Below the pieces are notes generated by a model. The model was not told the origin of the DNA and did not search any database. It worked only from the letters and a program-made list of their open reading frames with translations. 55,285 nt of DNA from contig CAZUGA010000031.1 in the NCBI GenBank assembly GCA_964619885.1, positions 1 through 55,285 of the forward strand. Direction: 5' to 3'. This DNA is from CAZUGA01 sp964619885 (GTDB lineage Bacteria > Pseudomonadota > Gammaproteobacteria > Methylococcales > UBA1147). How positions within the stretch are numbered: position 1 is the first letter of the stretch; each line of letters opens with the position of its first letter. Below are positions 54,731-55,285 of this stretch, in pieces. A program made the position numbers and the translations under genes.

Positions 54731-54760
54731 GATTTTTTAAAATAGCGAGGATTTATAATT

Positions 54761-55285
54761 ATGCGAGGCAGAAAACCAAAGCCAACCCATCTCAAAGTGT
54801 TGCAAGGCACTTCCCGAAAAGACCGTACAAACGTGGATGAACCGAAGTTCATGAAACCAAAGGTAATGCGCCCGCCTCCCTGGCTTGGTGCGCACGGAAA
54901 AAAAGCCTTCAAGGTATTGTCAAAAATGTTAACTGAGGCGGGCATACTTCGGATTTCTGACCGGATGGCCCTGGAAATTCTGTGTGCAAAATATGGAGAA
55001 TTTATGGAAGCAACCGCGATTATCGAATCGGAAGGGTCACATTACGTGATGCCAAGTGGCCAAAAACGTGTTCATCCAGCCATCAAGATTCGCAGCGACG
55101 CGCAGATTCAGCTAAGACAGTTCATGACTGAATTCGGCCTGACACCTTCGAGTCGGAGCCGTGTTTCGGTCATCGACGTAACCGGCGTTCAAGACCCGTT
55201 GGAAGCTTTTATCAATCGCAAGAATGACCAAGCCCTATATGTCAGGCTAGTTGTCGCTTTTTCTTTTTCCCCCATGGGGGAAATT
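54761..55285 (+). CDS. terS: phage terminase small subunit, P27 family (partial, cut by window end)
   Basis: The frame starts ATG at 54761 (AGCGAGG ten bases upstream) and stays open to the window edge: 175 codons with no stop. MRGRKPKPTHLKVLQGTSRK is the P27 N-terminus; then PPPWLGAHGKKAFKVL, LRISDRMALEILCAKYGEF, VMPSGQKRVHPAI, QLRQFMTEFGLTPSSRSRV and DPLEAFINRKN, all family-typical in order. The usual protein would end near DPLEAFINRKN, so the tail past that point is atypical. It recognises the packaging site of the element. No HNH endonuclease gene, common just upstream of P27 genes, is present. Confidence 0.9.
   Translation, partial: MRGRKPKPTHLKVLQGTSRKDRTNVDEPKFMKPKVMRPPPWLGAHGKKAFKVLSKMLTEAGILRISDRMALEILCAKYGEFMEATAIIESEGSHYVMPSGQKRVHPAIKIRSDAQIQLRQFMTEFGLTPSSRSRVSVIDVTGVQDPLEAFINRKNDQALYVRLVVAFSFSPMGEI

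Noticed and set aside
1..55285. CRISPR array or long tandem repeat array
   Set aside because: No regularly spaced direct repeats were seen on reading the window.

Overview
The window looks like a chromosomal stretch from a gammaproteobacterium, probably marine or sediment-dwelling and with sulfur-oxidising ability. The grounds are the mltD / YafS-like methyltransferase / rnhA / dnaQ block, a GacA/UvrY-type regulator, AcnA and RppH of gammaproteobacterial type, soxYZ, tusA, a Tat-exported sulfite-oxidase-like enzyme fused to cytochrome c, and a YejABEF-like peptide transporter. No rRNA is present, so the lineage stays open. Functions are read from motifs and family resemblance; no database search was run.

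Left part (1-16.5 kb): an HsbR-like response regulator/phosphatase/kinase that may begin before the window; a DUF4124-thermonuclease; moeA; an orphan soxYZ pair; thiD-thiE; rubredoxin; a DUF5063-like protein; an NlpC/P60 lipoprotein; and a three-gene set of YqiJ-like membrane protein, flotillin (YqiK-like) and a 1758-residue AAA+ ATPase.

Middle (16.5-31 kb) is the most accessory-looking part: a chimeric secreted protein (heparinase II/III-like plus two golvesin-like domains), an unknown exported protein, three tandem paralogous small peptides with double-glycine leaders that end in a strong terminator and are preceded by a good sigma-54 promoter match, a catalase pseudogene, an AT-richer sulfatase lipoprotein gene, the sulfite-oxidase-like/cytochrome c fusion, and acnA.

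31-50 kb: a VIT/vWA protein with a PEP-CTERM-like tail followed by its own exosortase and an EpsI-like gene; tusA; a HAD phosphatase; rppH; a pentapeptide-repeat membrane protein with an MFS permease; a four-gene oligopeptide ABC transporter; mltD; methyltransferase-rnhA-dnaQ; tRNA-Ser(UGA); and the GacA/UvrY-type regulator.

Right end (50.2-55.3 kb): an integrative element inserted at tRNA-Leu(UAA). A tyrosine integrase just after the tRNA is followed by small unknown genes, an AlpA-like protein, a DUF3631 ATPase, a TubC-N-like protein and an open P27-family small terminase cut by the window edge. This order fits a prophage or a phage satellite. The most novel-looking system is the GG-leader peptide operon; the flotillin/ATPase set, the one-target exosortase locus and the tRNA-Leu element come next.
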